Part shown: piece after piece, positions 38,102-47,106 of the stretch
Layout: each line of letters begins with the position of its first letter
How positions within the stretch are numbered: position 1 is the first letter of the stretch
Origin: Phormidium tanganyikae FI6-MK23
GTDB lineage: Bacteria > Cyanobacteriota > Cyanobacteriia > Leptolyngbyales > Leptolyngbyaceae
Direction of reading: 5' to 3'
DNA length: 64,000 nt
Assembly: GCA_019359175.1 (NCBI GenBank)
Contig: JAHHHU010000024.1
Span: forward strand, 1-64,000
Made by a program: the position numbers and the translations under genes
Notes under the pieces: generated by a model
The model's database searches: none
Told to the model about the DNA's origin: nothing
Seen by the model: only the letters and a program-made list of their open reading frames with translations

Positions 38102-38296
38102 ATGAGCAAATACAAGATCACCATTCGCGTTACAGGCGCAGATTACGAGGAAAAAATTAGTTTCTTTGGATTTCAAACTACTCGCAAAGGCTCAACCTTG
38201 GAAGCGGTAATCGAAGCACCTGATGCAGAAAGTGCCAAAAAAGTCATTCAAGATGCAGTGGGTAAAAACTTGCAGCTAGAGGCTCAAAAGATTTAG
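38102..38296 (+). CDS. Hypothetical small protein
   Basis: 64 residues: MSKYKITIRVTGADYEEKIS, then FFGFQTTRKGSTLEAVIEAP and a helical end (AESAKKVIQDAVGKNLQLEA). The alternating beta pattern followed by a helix suggests a small ferredoxin-like or ACT-like fold. A clear terminator follows. The family is not identified; divergent from infA. Confidence 0.65.
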   Translation: MSKYKITIRVTGADYEEKISFFGFQTTRKGSTLEAVIEAPDAESAKKVIQDAVGKNLQLEAQKI

Positions 38297-38303
38297 GGCT
38301 TAC

Positions 38304-38335
38304 AGGGCGAGTGTTAATCGCCCTTCTTTGTGTTT
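38304..38335 (+). terminator. Rho-independent terminator
   Basis: AGGGCGA/TCGCCCT stem with a 7-nt loop, followed by TCTTTGTGTTTT, just after the small gene at 38102. Confidence 0.75.
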
Positions 38336-38561
38336 TGAAGCGATACCCAATCCCTAAAAACTGGTGATCCGGCGCTTTACAAAAGATAATTGCAAGCAAA
38401 GGGGGTGCGATCACGAATAGTCGCTACAGCGATCGCACGTTCTATGATGAGTTGAATTTTTGTTCGTTAGAGCATTCAGGCCGGTCTCATCCGAGCTTCT
38501 CAACACTTTGCAAGAACTTGATCGCGGGCTACGTAGTCCCTGTGATGCTTAGGCAACCGCT

Positions 38562-39014
38562 TTACATTTCTTGTCGCGGATCTTCTGAACGTGGATGCCA
38601 ACCGCCCTGAGTCCAAAACTGCCTGGACTTTTGGATAAATCCTTGGTTGTGAAACTCATCATTGAAATCGAGTCGATGAGCCATTGCGCGACCTGTAGTG
38701 GTGGTTCTCAGAATTTTGAGTGCGTCGGCTGTCCAAATCAAGTGATCTGCCCAAAGTTGTTGGCGCAGATTGTACAAAGCAACTTCTTGCTGAGTTTGAG
38801 GATCGATCTCTGTTGTAAAGTTGTAGCGACGTTCATTGCAGCGACGACAAGCCAGCGCTAAGTTATCAAACTCATCTGAGCCACCTAACGACTGTGGAAT
38901 GAGGTGATCAAGGGTAAAGACAACTGAGCTAGAGCGTTCCGGCGAGTGGCAGTATTCACAAAGAAATTTGGCTCGATCGCGGACTGATTGCCGAGTTCGA
39001 TCGTTAATTGCCAC
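38562..39014 (-). CDS. HNH endonuclease
   Basis: 150 residues from GTG 39014. CEYCHSP, the His-Asn-His core FTLDHLIPQSLGGSDEFDNL and ALACRRCNERR form the zinc-stabilised HNH nuclease. Its GTG start lies inside the 3' end of the upstream partner's corrected frame (overlap of 11 bp), indicating coupling. Cyanobacteria carry many such HNH/partner pairs of uncertain role, possibly mobile or toxin-like. Confidence 0.88.
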   Translation of the reverse strand: MAINDRTRQSVRDRAKFLCEYCHSPERSSSVVFTLDHLIPQSLGGSDEFDNLALACRRCNERRYNFTTEIDPQTQQEVALYNLRQQLWADHLIWTADALKILRTTTTGRAMAHRLDFNDEFHNQGFIQKSRQFWTQGGWHPRSEDPRQEM

Positions 39015-39268
39015 GATTTGCGATCAACTTAGCGTTAACAAAGGTCATAATTCGTTCTAATTCAGAAATACCAGCATATTCAGCTTCTTCCTCTGAAGTT
39101 TAGAGAGCCTGATTTGTGCTTCCCTAAGAGGTCTTCCAAGCCCGTTTGTAGCTCAGGTGTAAACTTTACGAGGTTGACTTGATCAACGTTCTCGATCGTG
39201 ATTCCAGACCGCAGCCACGATGAAGGTTCAATCATTAGAACAGGAGTCACGACTTGAGGAGACATACT
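39004..39268 (-). pseudogene. Partner protein of the HNH nuclease, frameshifted
   Basis: From ATG 39268 the frame reads MSPQVVTPVLMIEPSSWLRS then ENVDQVNLVKFTPELQTGLE, and stops at 39080 after a non-homologous tail. One frame over, SEEEAEYAGISELERIMTFV then NAKLIANRGN continues to TAA 39004, where the HNH gene begins. Removing one A of AAA near 39100 (CTAAACTTC) would give ...GSLTSEEEAEY... This is a small helical partner protein that precedes many cyanobacterial HNH genes. Confidence 0.7.
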
Positions 39269-39356
39269 TTTTCCAATCTCAATAAGTGTTATTTTACCCG
39301 AATCCTTTATCACGATCGCTAAACCTAAAACACCAACAGAGTAGAAGCACAAGGCT

Positions 39357-39986
39357 TTACTTTCGGATTGCCGCGAGGATAAACGCGATCGCGCTTTCCG
39401 TATGTTTCTCTACATTCTCAGCACTTAAGCGATCGACCTCTGGCATCAGGTGTTTCCAATTCTCTTGCACCGTGAAATAGAAGATACAAACGCCGAGAAT
39501 GTGAGTCAGCGTCAGCATTGGATCAAGCGATCGAAAATGCCCCGATTTGATGCCTCGCTCTAACACTTTTGTGACGCGCTCAAATAAACCTGTCCAGTTG
39601 CCTTGCTTAAAATATAAGCCTTGGTTTTGACTCGCTTCTTGAAACCAAAGCATTTGGCGGTAAGGATTGTGAAATTCGTTGGCGATCGCCATTCGGATCA
39701 CAAAAACGATCGCATCTTCGGGAGAGAGATGATCGAGATCTAATTGGCTGACGAAGGTTTGAACTTCATTGATCGGGCGTTGTAGAACGGCTTTGTATAG
39801 TCCCTCTTTGTTCTCAAAATAGTAGTGAATCATTGCAGTCGTAATTTCTGCCCGCTTTGCAATGTCACTGATCCGTGCTCCCTTCAGTCCATGTCTTGAA
39901 AACTCAATCTCTGCGGCATCGAGAATTTGTTTTTGCGTAGCTTCTGCATTCCGGATTTGTCGTTTGACGGTTCGCAATCGCGCCAT
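39357..39986 (-). CDS. TetR/AcrR family regulator
   Basis: 209 residues. HTH: EFSRHGLKGARISDIAKRAE then ITTAMIHYYFENKEGLYKAV. The C-terminal region (VFVIRMAIANEFHNPYRQML) resembles the TetR_C domain of the YcdC/HapR-like group. It is upstream-linked to the ParD-like gene and divergent from the Rieske oxygenase, so it may control that oxygenase. Ligand unknown. Confidence 0.9.
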   Translation of the reverse strand: MARLRTVKRQIRNAEATQKQILDAAEIEFSRHGLKGARISDIAKRAEITTAMIHYYFENKEGLYKAVLQRPINEVQTFVSQLDLDHLSPEDAIVFVIRMAIANEFHNPYRQMLWFQEASQNQGLYFKQGNWTGLFERVTKVLERGIKSGHFRSLDPMLTLTHILGVCIFYFTVQENWKHLMPEVDRLSAENVEKHTESAIAFILAAIRK

Positions 39987-40013
39987 AGTTATTCCTCGTC
40001 GATCGCTAACAGA

Positions 40014-40277
40014 TCAGCCACTCGCTCTCTTTTGCTCAAGTTTCTCTCTAAGTTGCTTGATAAAAGTTTCTCCATCTAAAGTCTCTCCACGCTCGATCTC
40101 AGCAAGTCCTTCATTGACTTTCGCTCGTGCTTCCTCAATCCACTCTTGTTCCTCTCGTTGCGCTTTCTTGAGTAATCGAAGTGCAACCAGGATTACTTGC
40201 TCTGATGTGCTGAAGCGACCTGTTTCTAAAAGAGCCTGAACTAGACTTTCTTGTTCTGGAGTTAGTGTGATGCTCAT
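40014..40277 (-). CDS. ParD-like antitoxin (orphan)
   Basis: 87 residues from ATG 40277. SITLTPEQESLVQALLETGR then FSTSEQVILVALRLLKKAQR is the ribbon-helix-helix of the ParD/CC2985 family; the C-terminal half (LDGETFIKQLREKLEQKR) is the toxin-binding helix region. A ParE gene normally follows directly; here TetR follows instead, so the toxin is missing. It may act as a free regulator or be a remnant. Confidence 0.82.
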   Translation of the reverse strand: MSITLTPEQESLVQALLETGRFSTSEQVILVALRLLKKAQREEQEWIEEARAKVNEGLAEIERGETLDGETFIKQLREKLEQKRASG

Positions 40278-40337
40278 AATTTGCTCGATCGCGCTTTTTC
40301 CCATAATACGCTTGATCGCTCAATTGACAGGTTCTCA

Positions 40338-40371
40338 CTCGATTGAGTAAACTAATTAAAAAATTAATTAG
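40338..40371. promoter_or_regulatory. Putative operator upstream of the Rieske oxygenase gene
   Basis: ACTCGATTGAGT is followed closely by CTAATTAA-AAAA-TTAATTAG, a perfect 8-bp inverted repeat, ending 9 bp before ATG 40380. The position suggests control by a regulator, plausibly the neighbouring TetR protein, but no binding motif is known for it. Confidence 0.45.
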
Positions 40372-40379
40372 CAAAGATT

Positions 40380-41369
40380 ATGACGATGCTAGAAGGATCG
40401 CCCTGGTTGTTAGCACATCGATCGATGTTGAAGTCGAACCAACCAATGAAGGTTTCGCTGTATGGTCAGGACTATGTGATGTGGCAGGATGCAAACGGTG
40501 AAATTCATGCTTTGCCGAATGCTTGTCCACACATGGGAGCAATGCTTTCTGAAGGGTGGTGTGTAGCGAAATCGAATGGAACAAGTACGATCACTTGTCC
40601 GTTTCACGCCTTGGAATTTGATCAAGCTGGATCAACAGTGCTATCAGGTTCTAACAAAGCTACGAAATCATTGTTAAAGCCATTAGAGTTGATCATTCAA
40701 GGTGACTTCATCTGGTCGTATGGTGGGGTGGAGCCGAAGATCCCGATTCCGACTGTGCTAGATGCGATTGCAGCAGAGTATGAGTTTGCTGGAGCAGCAG
40801 GGCATCGGAGCATCAAAACAGATTTGCTTACAATGCTGCTGAATATGCACGACTACAACCACCAGAATGGGACGCATCGACCATTATTTGAGATTGAATG
40901 TGTGGAGTTTAAGCAGTTCATTGATCAAGGATTGCAGTCTCATGCCTACTACGATATGCCGAGAGCAAAGCCGAAAGTTCAAGACATTCTAAAAAATCCT
41001 GCGCTTCTAGCGATGCCGAAGGTGATTGAAGCGCATTTAGAAAACCATTTTCCAGCATTGATTATCTTTCATGGTGAAACACCGATCGGAACAATCAAAC
41101 AATGCCACATCTTTGTGCCTGAATCAGAGACCCACACTCGAACCTTTGTTTTAGTGTTCGGTAAGTTTGTGAATCCGGTGTTTCGATTGTTGAAAGGCAA
41201 TGCTCTAAAGTTAGTTGAAACTGTCGTAGAACAAGATGCTGATATTTTAGGTAAGCTCTATCCGAACACGCCGCAGCACATCAAGATGAATAACGAAATG
41301 GGAATGGATTGGGTGCGGAGAAACTTTGAGAACTTTCCAGAAGTCGTAGAGCCGAATCTCAGCCGGTAG
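40380..41369 (+). CDS. Rieske 2Fe-2S ring-hydroxylating oxygenase-like protein
   Basis: 329 residues. Rieske ligands CPHMG (about residues 42-46) and CPFHALEFD (about residues 67-75) follow the C-x-H...C-x-x-H pattern. The C-terminal catalytic domain has LNMHDYNHQNGTHRPLFEIE, with mononuclear-iron ligands HDYNHQNGTH similar to cyanobacterial PaO/CAO-like oxygenases. The reaction is unknown; chlorophyll-catabolite, sterol or aromatic oxygenation are possible. Preceded by a putative operator. Confidence 0.85.
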   Translation: MTMLEGSPWLLAHRSMLKSNQPMKVSLYGQDYVMWQDANGEIHALPNACPHMGAMLSEGWCVAKSNGTSTITCPFHALEFDQAGSTVLSGSNKATKSLLKPLELIIQGDFIWSYGGVEPKIPIPTVLDAIAAEYEFAGAAGHRSIKTDLLTMLLNMHDYNHQNGTHRPLFEIECVEFKQFIDQGLQSHAYYDMPRAKPKVQDILKNPALLAMPKVIEAHLENHFPALIIFHGETPIGTIKQCHIFVPESETHTRTFVLVFGKFVNPVFRLLKGNALKLVETVVEQDADILGKLYPNTPQHIKMNNEMGMDWVRRNFENFPEVVEPNLSR

Positions 41370-41402
41370 AATTTTCTAGCAAACCCGTGAAATCGCGCTA
41401 AA

Positions 41403-41771
41403 GTGATACAGTCAATTCTCTCGGATCGCTCGATCGTGGATTACGAAACTGCTCGTCGTTTGCTCATCGACCAAACGAACCTCAATGCTGGTGATACCTT
41501 TCTCGGACGGTTGGAACAAAGTAAGCCACCGATGCCGGGACAGGTCACTTCGGTTTTGCTGGCGTTGAAGGTGATGTTTGAGGCGCTGAAAGATCAGACG
41601 GTGATCGATCGAGAATTAGCCTCTGCGCTATTCCTAATTTCAGGTGAAGCGAGGCGTTTGTTTGACAGTGGACTTGCTCGGAGTTTGGACTGTCCGCCGT
41701 TGTTGAATGAGGATTTGGGGAGAATCGCGATCGCAGTTAAAAGCATTTTTTCGGGAAATTGGCAGGCTTAA
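41403..41771 (+). CDS. Conserved cyanobacterial hypothetical protein
   Basis: 122 residues from GTG 41403, or 111 from GTG 41436, where homologues appear to begin (VDYETARRLL). KPPMPGQVTSVLLALKVMFE then ALKDQTVIDRELASALFLIS is the conserved core. It is all-helical and soluble; related proteins are sometimes mislabelled as dethiobiotin synthetase without support. Function unknown. Confidence 0.7.
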   Translation: MIQSILSDRSIVDYETARRLLIDQTNLNAGDTFLGRLEQSKPPMPGQVTSVLLALKVMFEALKDQTVIDRELASALFLISGEARRLFDSGLARSLDCPPLLNEDLGRIAIAVKSIFSGNWQA

Positions 41772-41791
41772 AACTGCGATCGCTTCAAGCG

Positions 41792-42667
41792 TTACGCTTT
41801 ATCCCACATTTCCCGGATCTCATCGGGCAAGAAACTTGCAACTTCTGCGACGCGCTCTGGTGAGAGTTCATCTTTTGTTGCAGAGAACACTGCCGATACG
41901 ACTCGCTCAGGCGTTGTATTTGGCTGTAAGCCGCCTTCGTTCTTCACTCGGAACAAGAATGTACTCGATCTGATTTTCAACTGTGGACGAATGTGGCTGA
42001 GGAAATGCACGATCGGATTTGTATCTTCCCACAAGTCCGAAACTTGGGTGGCAAGCGGCGTTGCAGTGTATAACGTTCTGTCTGGGTTGCCTTCATCGAG
42101 GGGGACATGAAGTTCTTCCGAAACGTGCTCGACCGCCTCATTGGTCATCAGGTCGCGCATCACACGGTATACAACCTCGGTGAGGTCACGAGCATCATAC
42201 AGGTCGGAAATTCCACCTTTGAGGGCGACTTTTTCGAGAAAGGGCGTATCTTTTGATGCGATCGGAACTGTGGGTCCAGATTGCATCGTTTTTGGCGGAT
42301 TCACCTCCATATCTTGCAGCATTGCTTGACCTTTTTTGGTCAGTTCTGCCTTCTTAAACTCAATTAAGTGAGGCAAAGGGCCATCGGGCGCACCATAGGT
42401 ATTTGCAATTCGCAGTCCAAATTCTTCTTCATTCACTAGATTCGGCACATCGTCTTGGTTGCCGTAAGCGTTGCCAGAAAATTCAGCATTAATGTACTGT
42501 CTTTGGTTGAGATAGTCTAAGTGTCCGAGAAACTCAGCAGTGGTCATTGGAATTCCAGCAAAATCGGTCTCACTGAACTGCACGGGGTCAGGCCCTGGCC
42601 CTTTATCGCTCTCGTCAATCTTTTTCAGCATGATATAAACCACGTCATCGCGAATCGTGATTGTCAT
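41792..42667 (-). CDS. DUF2267 domain protein
   Basis: 291 residues from ATG 42667 after AGGAGAAGG. The N-terminal ~100 residues form a predicted winged-helix-like region (MTTAEFLGHLDYLNQRQYIN). The C-terminal DUF2267 has EVVYRVMRDLMTNEAVEHVS then EELHVPLDE, and ERVAEVASFLPDEIREMWDK at the end. DUF2267 proteins are associated with stress responses, but the biochemistry is unknown. Confidence 0.8.
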   Translation of the reverse strand: MTITIRDDVVYIMLKKIDESDKGPGPDPVQFSETDFAGIPMTTAEFLGHLDYLNQRQYINAEFSGNAYGNQDDVPNLVNEEEFGLRIANTYGAPDGPLPHLIEFKKAELTKKGQAMLQDMEVNPPKTMQSGPTVPIASKDTPFLEKVALKGGISDLYDARDLTEVVYRVMRDLMTNEAVEHVSEELHVPLDEGNPDRTLYTATPLATQVSDLWEDTNPIVHFLSHIRPQLKIRSSTFLFRVKNEGGLQPNTTPERVVSAVFSATKDELSPERVAEVASFLPDEIREMWDKA

Positions 42668-42806
42668 AATCCTTCTCCTATAAGTTGTGACTTCACAACT
42701 ATTTCGCGATCGCGCCAAATACTTCATCCATCAAGTGAGACATTCGTAACTCTGACCTGCCTCTACCGCAAGTAGGAAGACAAACAGGGATGAAGCAAAA
42801 TCATCG

Positions 42807-43271
42807 TTAACTCAGTTTTGCTGTGCATTCCAAAATCAATCGCTGATTCTCGATCGCATACGGTTGAACCTTTAGCGCCTGCCGAAATGCCCCGATCGCA
42901 TCCTGATATTCTCCTAACGCCGCATAGGATAATCCCAACCCATGTAGCGCCCCAAAATGAATCGGATTTAGCTCGATCGTCTTTTGACAATCCGCGATCG
43001 CTTTCCGGTACTGCTGCTGCACAAAGTACAATACCGCTCGTCGATTCCAAGCCTCTGCAAAATCTGGCAGCTTCTCAATCAATTCCGACAGGACTCCTTC
43101 TGCCTGAGTTGCCTCGCCCGACTCCAATAGCACCTGTGCCCGCTGTAAGGTTTGCAGTCCAGCAACGCCTTTCTGACCAAACCAAATCTGCCACAATGCC
43201 TGAGTTGCATCCGCTCGCACATCTTCGTTTGGATCTTTTAGCGCTTCGAGTAGAACTTTAATCTCTTTCAT
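42807..43271 (-). CDS. TPR repeat protein
   Basis: 154 residues from ATG 43271. A HEAT-like opening (VLLEALKDPNEDVRADATQA) precedes three TPR units with W/Y/G-A-F signatures: FAEAWNRRAVLYFVQQQYRK, FGALHGLGLSYAALGEYQDA and AIGAFRQALKVQPYA. A scaffold for protein-protein contacts; the partner is unknown. Confidence 0.85.
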   Translation of the reverse strand: MKEIKVLLEALKDPNEDVRADATQALWQIWFGQKGVAGLQTLQRAQVLLESGEATQAEGVLSELIEKLPDFAEAWNRRAVLYFVQQQYRKAIADCQKTIELNPIHFGALHGLGLSYAALGEYQDAIGAFRQALKVQPYAIENQRLILECTAKLS

Positions 43272-43313
43272 AGCAACTGCAACAGGTGTCGAAACACAGG
43301 ATAGCATTTTTGC

Positions 43314-44228
43314 TTATTGCGATCGTGGATCAAACCCGTCGCGCAATCCATCACCCAACAAGTTAAACGCAAGAACAACGATCGTAATCGCTAATCCTGG
43401 AAAGATGGTTGTCCAAGGCGAAGTGAGTGAATAGCCTCCGCGAAACGCATCCGCCAACATCGTACCGAGTTCGGGGGTCGGTGGCTGTGCGCCTAATCCT
43501 AAAAAACCGAGTCCCGCAGCTTCGAGCGTTGCCGTTCCCAGAGATAGCGATGCCTGAACGATAATGGGGGTTAGACTTCCCGGCAAAATGTGGCGCAAAA
43601 TGATCTGTGGAGTAGTTGCGCCGATCGCAATTGCTGCTTGGACAAAATCCTGTTCTCGCAGCGACAACACAATACTACGGGTGAGGCGAATGTAAATCGG
43701 AATTTGCACAATCCCCAAGGCAAGAATCACAGTTTGTAGGCTGGTGAAAGAAACGGAGAAGGAAATTTGCACAATCCCAAGCGCGATCGTCATTCCGATT
43801 CGTCCGGCGCTAGTTACGGTCAAAAGCACGATCGCTAACAACGTTGATGGAAACGCCAGCAATGTATCTGTAACCCAACTAATCACCGCATCAATCCAAC
43901 CGCGAAAATAGCCTGCAAGCAAGCCCAGAATTAACCCGATCGTAGCTCCCACTCCGACCGAAACTAAGCTAATGAGCAAAGATGTTCGGACTCCATGCCA
44001 AATCAACGTCAGCAAATCGCGCCCTAAACCATCGGTTCCGAGCCAATGCGTCAAGCTTGGAGGCTGTAATCGAGCAATAAAATCGAGATTGCTCCCCGGA
44101 TCGTAAGGTCTTAGAATTGGGGCAAAAAGCGCGATCGCAAACAGTGCGATCGTTAAAATCAATCCAGTTCTGCCAGAGTTCGATCGCCAAAAACGCCGAA
44201 CAGAGCGAGTCTCAAACAGATTATTCAT
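43314..44228 (-). CDS. ABC transporter permease (DppC/OppC type)
   Basis: 304 residues from ATG 44228. LIWHGVRTSLLISLVSVGVG then IGLILGLLAGYFRG and the EAA loop EQDFVQAAIAIGATTPQIIL are typical of peptide/nickel permease C subunits, with the OppC_N motif (RSNSGRTGLILTIALFAIAL) at the start. Six helices. Overlaps the DppB-type gene by 8 bp. The ATPases and binding protein are not adjacent. Confidence 0.9.
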   Translation of the reverse strand: MNNLFETRSVRRFWRSNSGRTGLILTIALFAIALFAPILRPYDPGSNLDFIARLQPPSLTHWLGTDGLGRDLLTLIWHGVRTSLLISLVSVGVGATIGLILGLLAGYFRGWIDAVISWVTDTLLAFPSTLLAIVLLTVTSAGRIGMTIALGIVQISFSVSFTSLQTVILALGIVQIPIYIRLTRSIVLSLREQDFVQAAIAIGATTPQIILRHILPGSLTPIIVQASLSLGTATLEAAGLGFLGLGAQPPTPELGTMLADAFRGGYSLTSPWTTIFPGLAITIVVLAFNLLGDGLRDGFDPRSQ

Positions 44229-45231
44229 ATCGAACTCTTGGATCAACGATCGCGTAAGACAGATCTACCAATAGATTAATCAACACAAATACGATCGCTA
44301 CAAACACTACGCCGCCTTGTACTACGGGATAGTCCCGCGCCAAGATGCCTTCATAAATCCAAGATCCAATTCCCGACCACGAAAAGATCGTTTCTGTCAA
44401 AATTGCACCGCTCAACAGCGCCCCAAACTGAAGCCCGATCGTCGTATTAATCGGCAACAGTGCATTTTTCAACGCATGACGCAGAATCACTAAGCGATCG
44501 GATAATCCTTTCGCCTTCGCTGTCCGAATGTAATCTTGAGACAACACCTCTAACATTGCACTGCGCGTAATTCGTGCCACGATCGCTAATGGAATCGTTC
44601 CCAACGTCAATGCTGGCAGGATCAAATGTGTAATCACATCTATGAACGCTGAAGGATTCAGCCTTAACAACGAATCTAATACGTAAAAACCCGTGAGCGG
44701 TTGAAACGTGAATCCAGTTTCAACACTAATCCGCCCGCTCGGAGGTAACCAGCGCAGCGTCACCGAAAATAGATAAATCAACAACAATCCTAACCAATAC
44801 ACCGGAAGCGAGACACCGAGTAACGAACCCGCGATCGTCATTTGATCTTGCCAGCGGTTTTTTCGGAGTGCCGCAATCATTCCGGCAGGGATTCCAACAA
44901 CGATCGAAATTAGAATTGCCGCGATCGATAACTCAAACGTTGCCGCCCAGCGTGTCCGAATCTCATCCATCACTGGGATTCCGCTCAAAATACTGTTGCC
45001 TAACTTTAACTGCAACAGATTTCCGACAAACGAGAAATACTGAAGCAACAGTGGTCGATCGAGTCCGAGCTGCGTTCTCAATGCTGCGATTTGTTCGGGT
45101 GTAGCTCGTTCTCCCGCAAGCACGATCGCTGGATCACCAGGAATCAACCGCAGCAACAAAAACACCGCCAACGTGATTCCAAATAACACAGGAATCAAAC
45201 CCAAAAGTCGTCTCAGAATGTATTGCGCCAT
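44221..45231 (-). CDS. ABC transporter permease (DppB/OppB type)
   Basis: 336 residues from ATG 45231. MAQYILRRLLGLIPVLFGIT, FLLLRLIPGDPAIVLAGE and the EAA loop LSQDYIRTAKAKGLSDRLVI identify the B-subunit permease for dipeptides, oligopeptides or nickel. First gene of a two-permease operon. The substrate cannot be told from the permeases. Confidence 0.92.
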   Translation of the reverse strand: MAQYILRRLLGLIPVLFGITLAVFLLLRLIPGDPAIVLAGERATPEQIAALRTQLGLDRPLLLQYFSFVGNLLQLKLGNSILSGIPVMDEIRTRWAATFELSIAAILISIVVGIPAGMIAALRKNRWQDQMTIAGSLLGVSLPVYWLGLLLIYLFSVTLRWLPPSGRISVETGFTFQPLTGFYVLDSLLRLNPSAFIDVITHLILPALTLGTIPLAIVARITRSAMLEVLSQDYIRTAKAKGLSDRLVILRHALKNALLPINTTIGLQFGALLSGAILTETIFSWSGIGSWIYEGILARDYPVVQGGVVFVAIVFVLINLLVDLSYAIVDPRVRYE

Positions 45232-45262
45232 AGACACACAGAATCACTCAGTCGCAACTCTA

Positions 45263-45676
45263 TCACTCTCTCCGCTCATCGCTCATCAACCGCGCGATCG
45301 TTCTCAATAAAATTCCCGAATCATAGGGCTTCGGCAAATACACCTCGAACCCTGCCGAGTCTGGATCAACGCGAATCATTTCGATCGCTTCTCCAGTCAG
45401 CGCGATCGCGACCGTTTGCCGCCCCAACTCCAGATCTTGCTGTCGAACTGCCTCTAACACACGCGCCCCGTTGCCATCGGGTAAGCGAATATTACTCACT
45501 AATAGCTCTGGCTGAAATCCAGACTTGATCGCATGAATGCCTTCTTGAATTGATCCGACCGAAACGACGATCGCGCCTTGATACTCCAGAAGAACAGTCA
45601 GCGCTGTCCGCGTAACTGCCTCATCCTCTACGATCAAGACCTGTGACGAATTTAGAACAGAAGTTTGAATTGCCAA
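45263..45676 (-). CDS. Pseudo-receiver domain protein (phospho-acceptor Asp replaced by Asn)
   Basis: 137 residues from TTG 45676, a single response-regulator receiver fold. The acidic pocket is VLIVEDEAVT, the Thr is in VAIALTGEA and the Lys in YLPKPYD. The acceptor position reads LLVSNIRLPDGNG, with Asn (AAT) where Asp is expected. It therefore should not accept phosphate in the usual way. There is no output domain. It ends 31 bp upstream of the DppB-type start on the same strand. Confidence 0.85.
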   Translation of the reverse strand: MAIQTSVLNSSQVLIVEDEAVTRTALTVLLEYQGAIVVSVGSIQEGIHAIKSGFQPELLVSNIRLPDGNGARVLEAVRQQDLELGRQTVAIALTGEAIEMIRVDPDSAGFEVYLPKPYDSGILLRTIARLMSDERRE

Positions 45677-45800
45677 AACGCTCAGAGTCGAATCTCACTA
45701 AACAACATTAATTTCTAATGGTATTAAAATTAATGCACCTTAAGATAGATTGGTTTCTCTAACTTCGGGTACGTTTCACCGAAGAATCCACCTTTTTTGT

Positions 45801-46853
45801 ATGGCAATCGTTCGACTTGACCGAATTACTCGACGTTTTAGCAGAGCCGCAGCGGTTGAGGATATTAGCTTTGAGATTCCCGATGGCGAGTTTTGGGTAC
45901 TGGTTGGACCTTCTGGCTGCGGGAAGTCAACGATTTTGCGAACGATCGCAGGACTCGAAACGGCAACCTCTGGAAATTTGTATATTGGCGATCGCTTAGT
46001 CAATCAGGTTCCTGCCCGTCAGCGGGATGTTGCAATGGTGTTTCAAAACTATGCTCTCTATCCTCACATGAGCGTGGCGGAAAATATTGCATTTGGGTTG
46101 AAAATGCGGCAGGCAGAGCCGAAAACGATTCAAGAACGGGTGGAGACGGTTGCAAGAATTCTAGAAATCAGTCATTTACTGGAGCGCAAACCGAGACAGT
46201 TATCGGGTGGACAGCAGCAGCGGGTTGCTTTGGGAAGAGCGATCGCACGTCAGCCTCAAGTGTTTCTCCTCGATGAGCCGCTCTCAAATCTCGATGCTCA
46301 ATTGCGCGACGGAACTCGCACCGAATTAAAACAACTGCATCAACAAGTTGGAATTACGACGATCTATGTGACGCATGATCAAGTTGAAGCAATGACGTTA
46401 GCCGATCGTATTGTCGTCCTCGATCGCGGCAAGATTCAGCAGATCGGCACACCGCAGCAAATCTACGATCGACCGCTCAATCGCATGGTTGCCGCATTTC
46501 TCGGCAGTCCTCCGATGAATCTGATTCCAGCCACCTTCACCGGATCAAGTGTGCAAATCGGCGGACAATCGTTTCCGATCGCGCTCAACCTTTCACCCGG
46601 TCAATTTGATCTAGGAATTCGACCCGAACATCTCTCCGTCAACGCTCAAGATCCGCACTGTGTTGCCCAAGTGAGCCTGATCGAGCCATTGGGACGAGAA
46701 GTTCTCGTTCGCGCGATGTTAGAAGGTCGATCGATCAATTTGCAAACTGATCCAGCTTTGAATTTGACCTTGGGCGATCGCTTACCGTTGCGGTTTAATC
46801 TCGATCGAATTTTCCTGTTTGATTCGATTTCTGGTGTGCGTATGTATCCCTAA
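45801..46853 (+). CDS. Sugar-type ABC transporter ATPase (UgpC/MsmX-like)
   Basis: 350 residues from ATG 45801. Walker A GPSGCGKST near residue 37, signature LSGGQQQRVALGRAIAR, Walker B VFLLDEPLSNLD, H-loop VTHDQ. The C-terminal TOBE/MOP domain (GIRPEHLSV, LGREVLVRAML) is typical of CUT1 importers for sugars or glycerol-3-phosphate, whose single ATPase often serves several permeases. No permease is adjacent on this strand. Confidence 0.92.
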   Translation: MAIVRLDRITRRFSRAAAVEDISFEIPDGEFWVLVGPSGCGKSTILRTIAGLETATSGNLYIGDRLVNQVPARQRDVAMVFQNYALYPHMSVAENIAFGLKMRQAEPKTIQERVETVARILEISHLLERKPRQLSGGQQQRVALGRAIARQPQVFLLDEPLSNLDAQLRDGTRTELKQLHQQVGITTIYVTHDQVEAMTLADRIVVLDRGKIQQIGTPQQIYDRPLNRMVAAFLGSPPMNLIPATFTGSSVQIGGQSFPIALNLSPGQFDLGIRPEHLSVNAQDPHCVAQVSLIEPLGREVLVRAMLEGRSINLQTDPALNLTLGDRLPLRFNLDRIFLFDSISGVRMYP

Positions 46854-47106
46854 GCCATTTCGCTATTCAGACATTATTGCTAAGAAATCACAGAATAGAG
46901 ACATGGCATATGAAGCTATAAGAACAAATACTGAATCTACCAGCAATACAAAAAATTCATTTCAAACCAGATTTCTGTAAAAACCAGCATAAAGTAGAGG
47001 CGTTTTTATTCGAGCTTGCTAGAGTTGAATCGCCCCCCTATTCGTATAAATGCGTACTCCGCATTAACGTCACTTTTTTAACTCAGTTTTGTCAAGGGGA
47101 AACACA

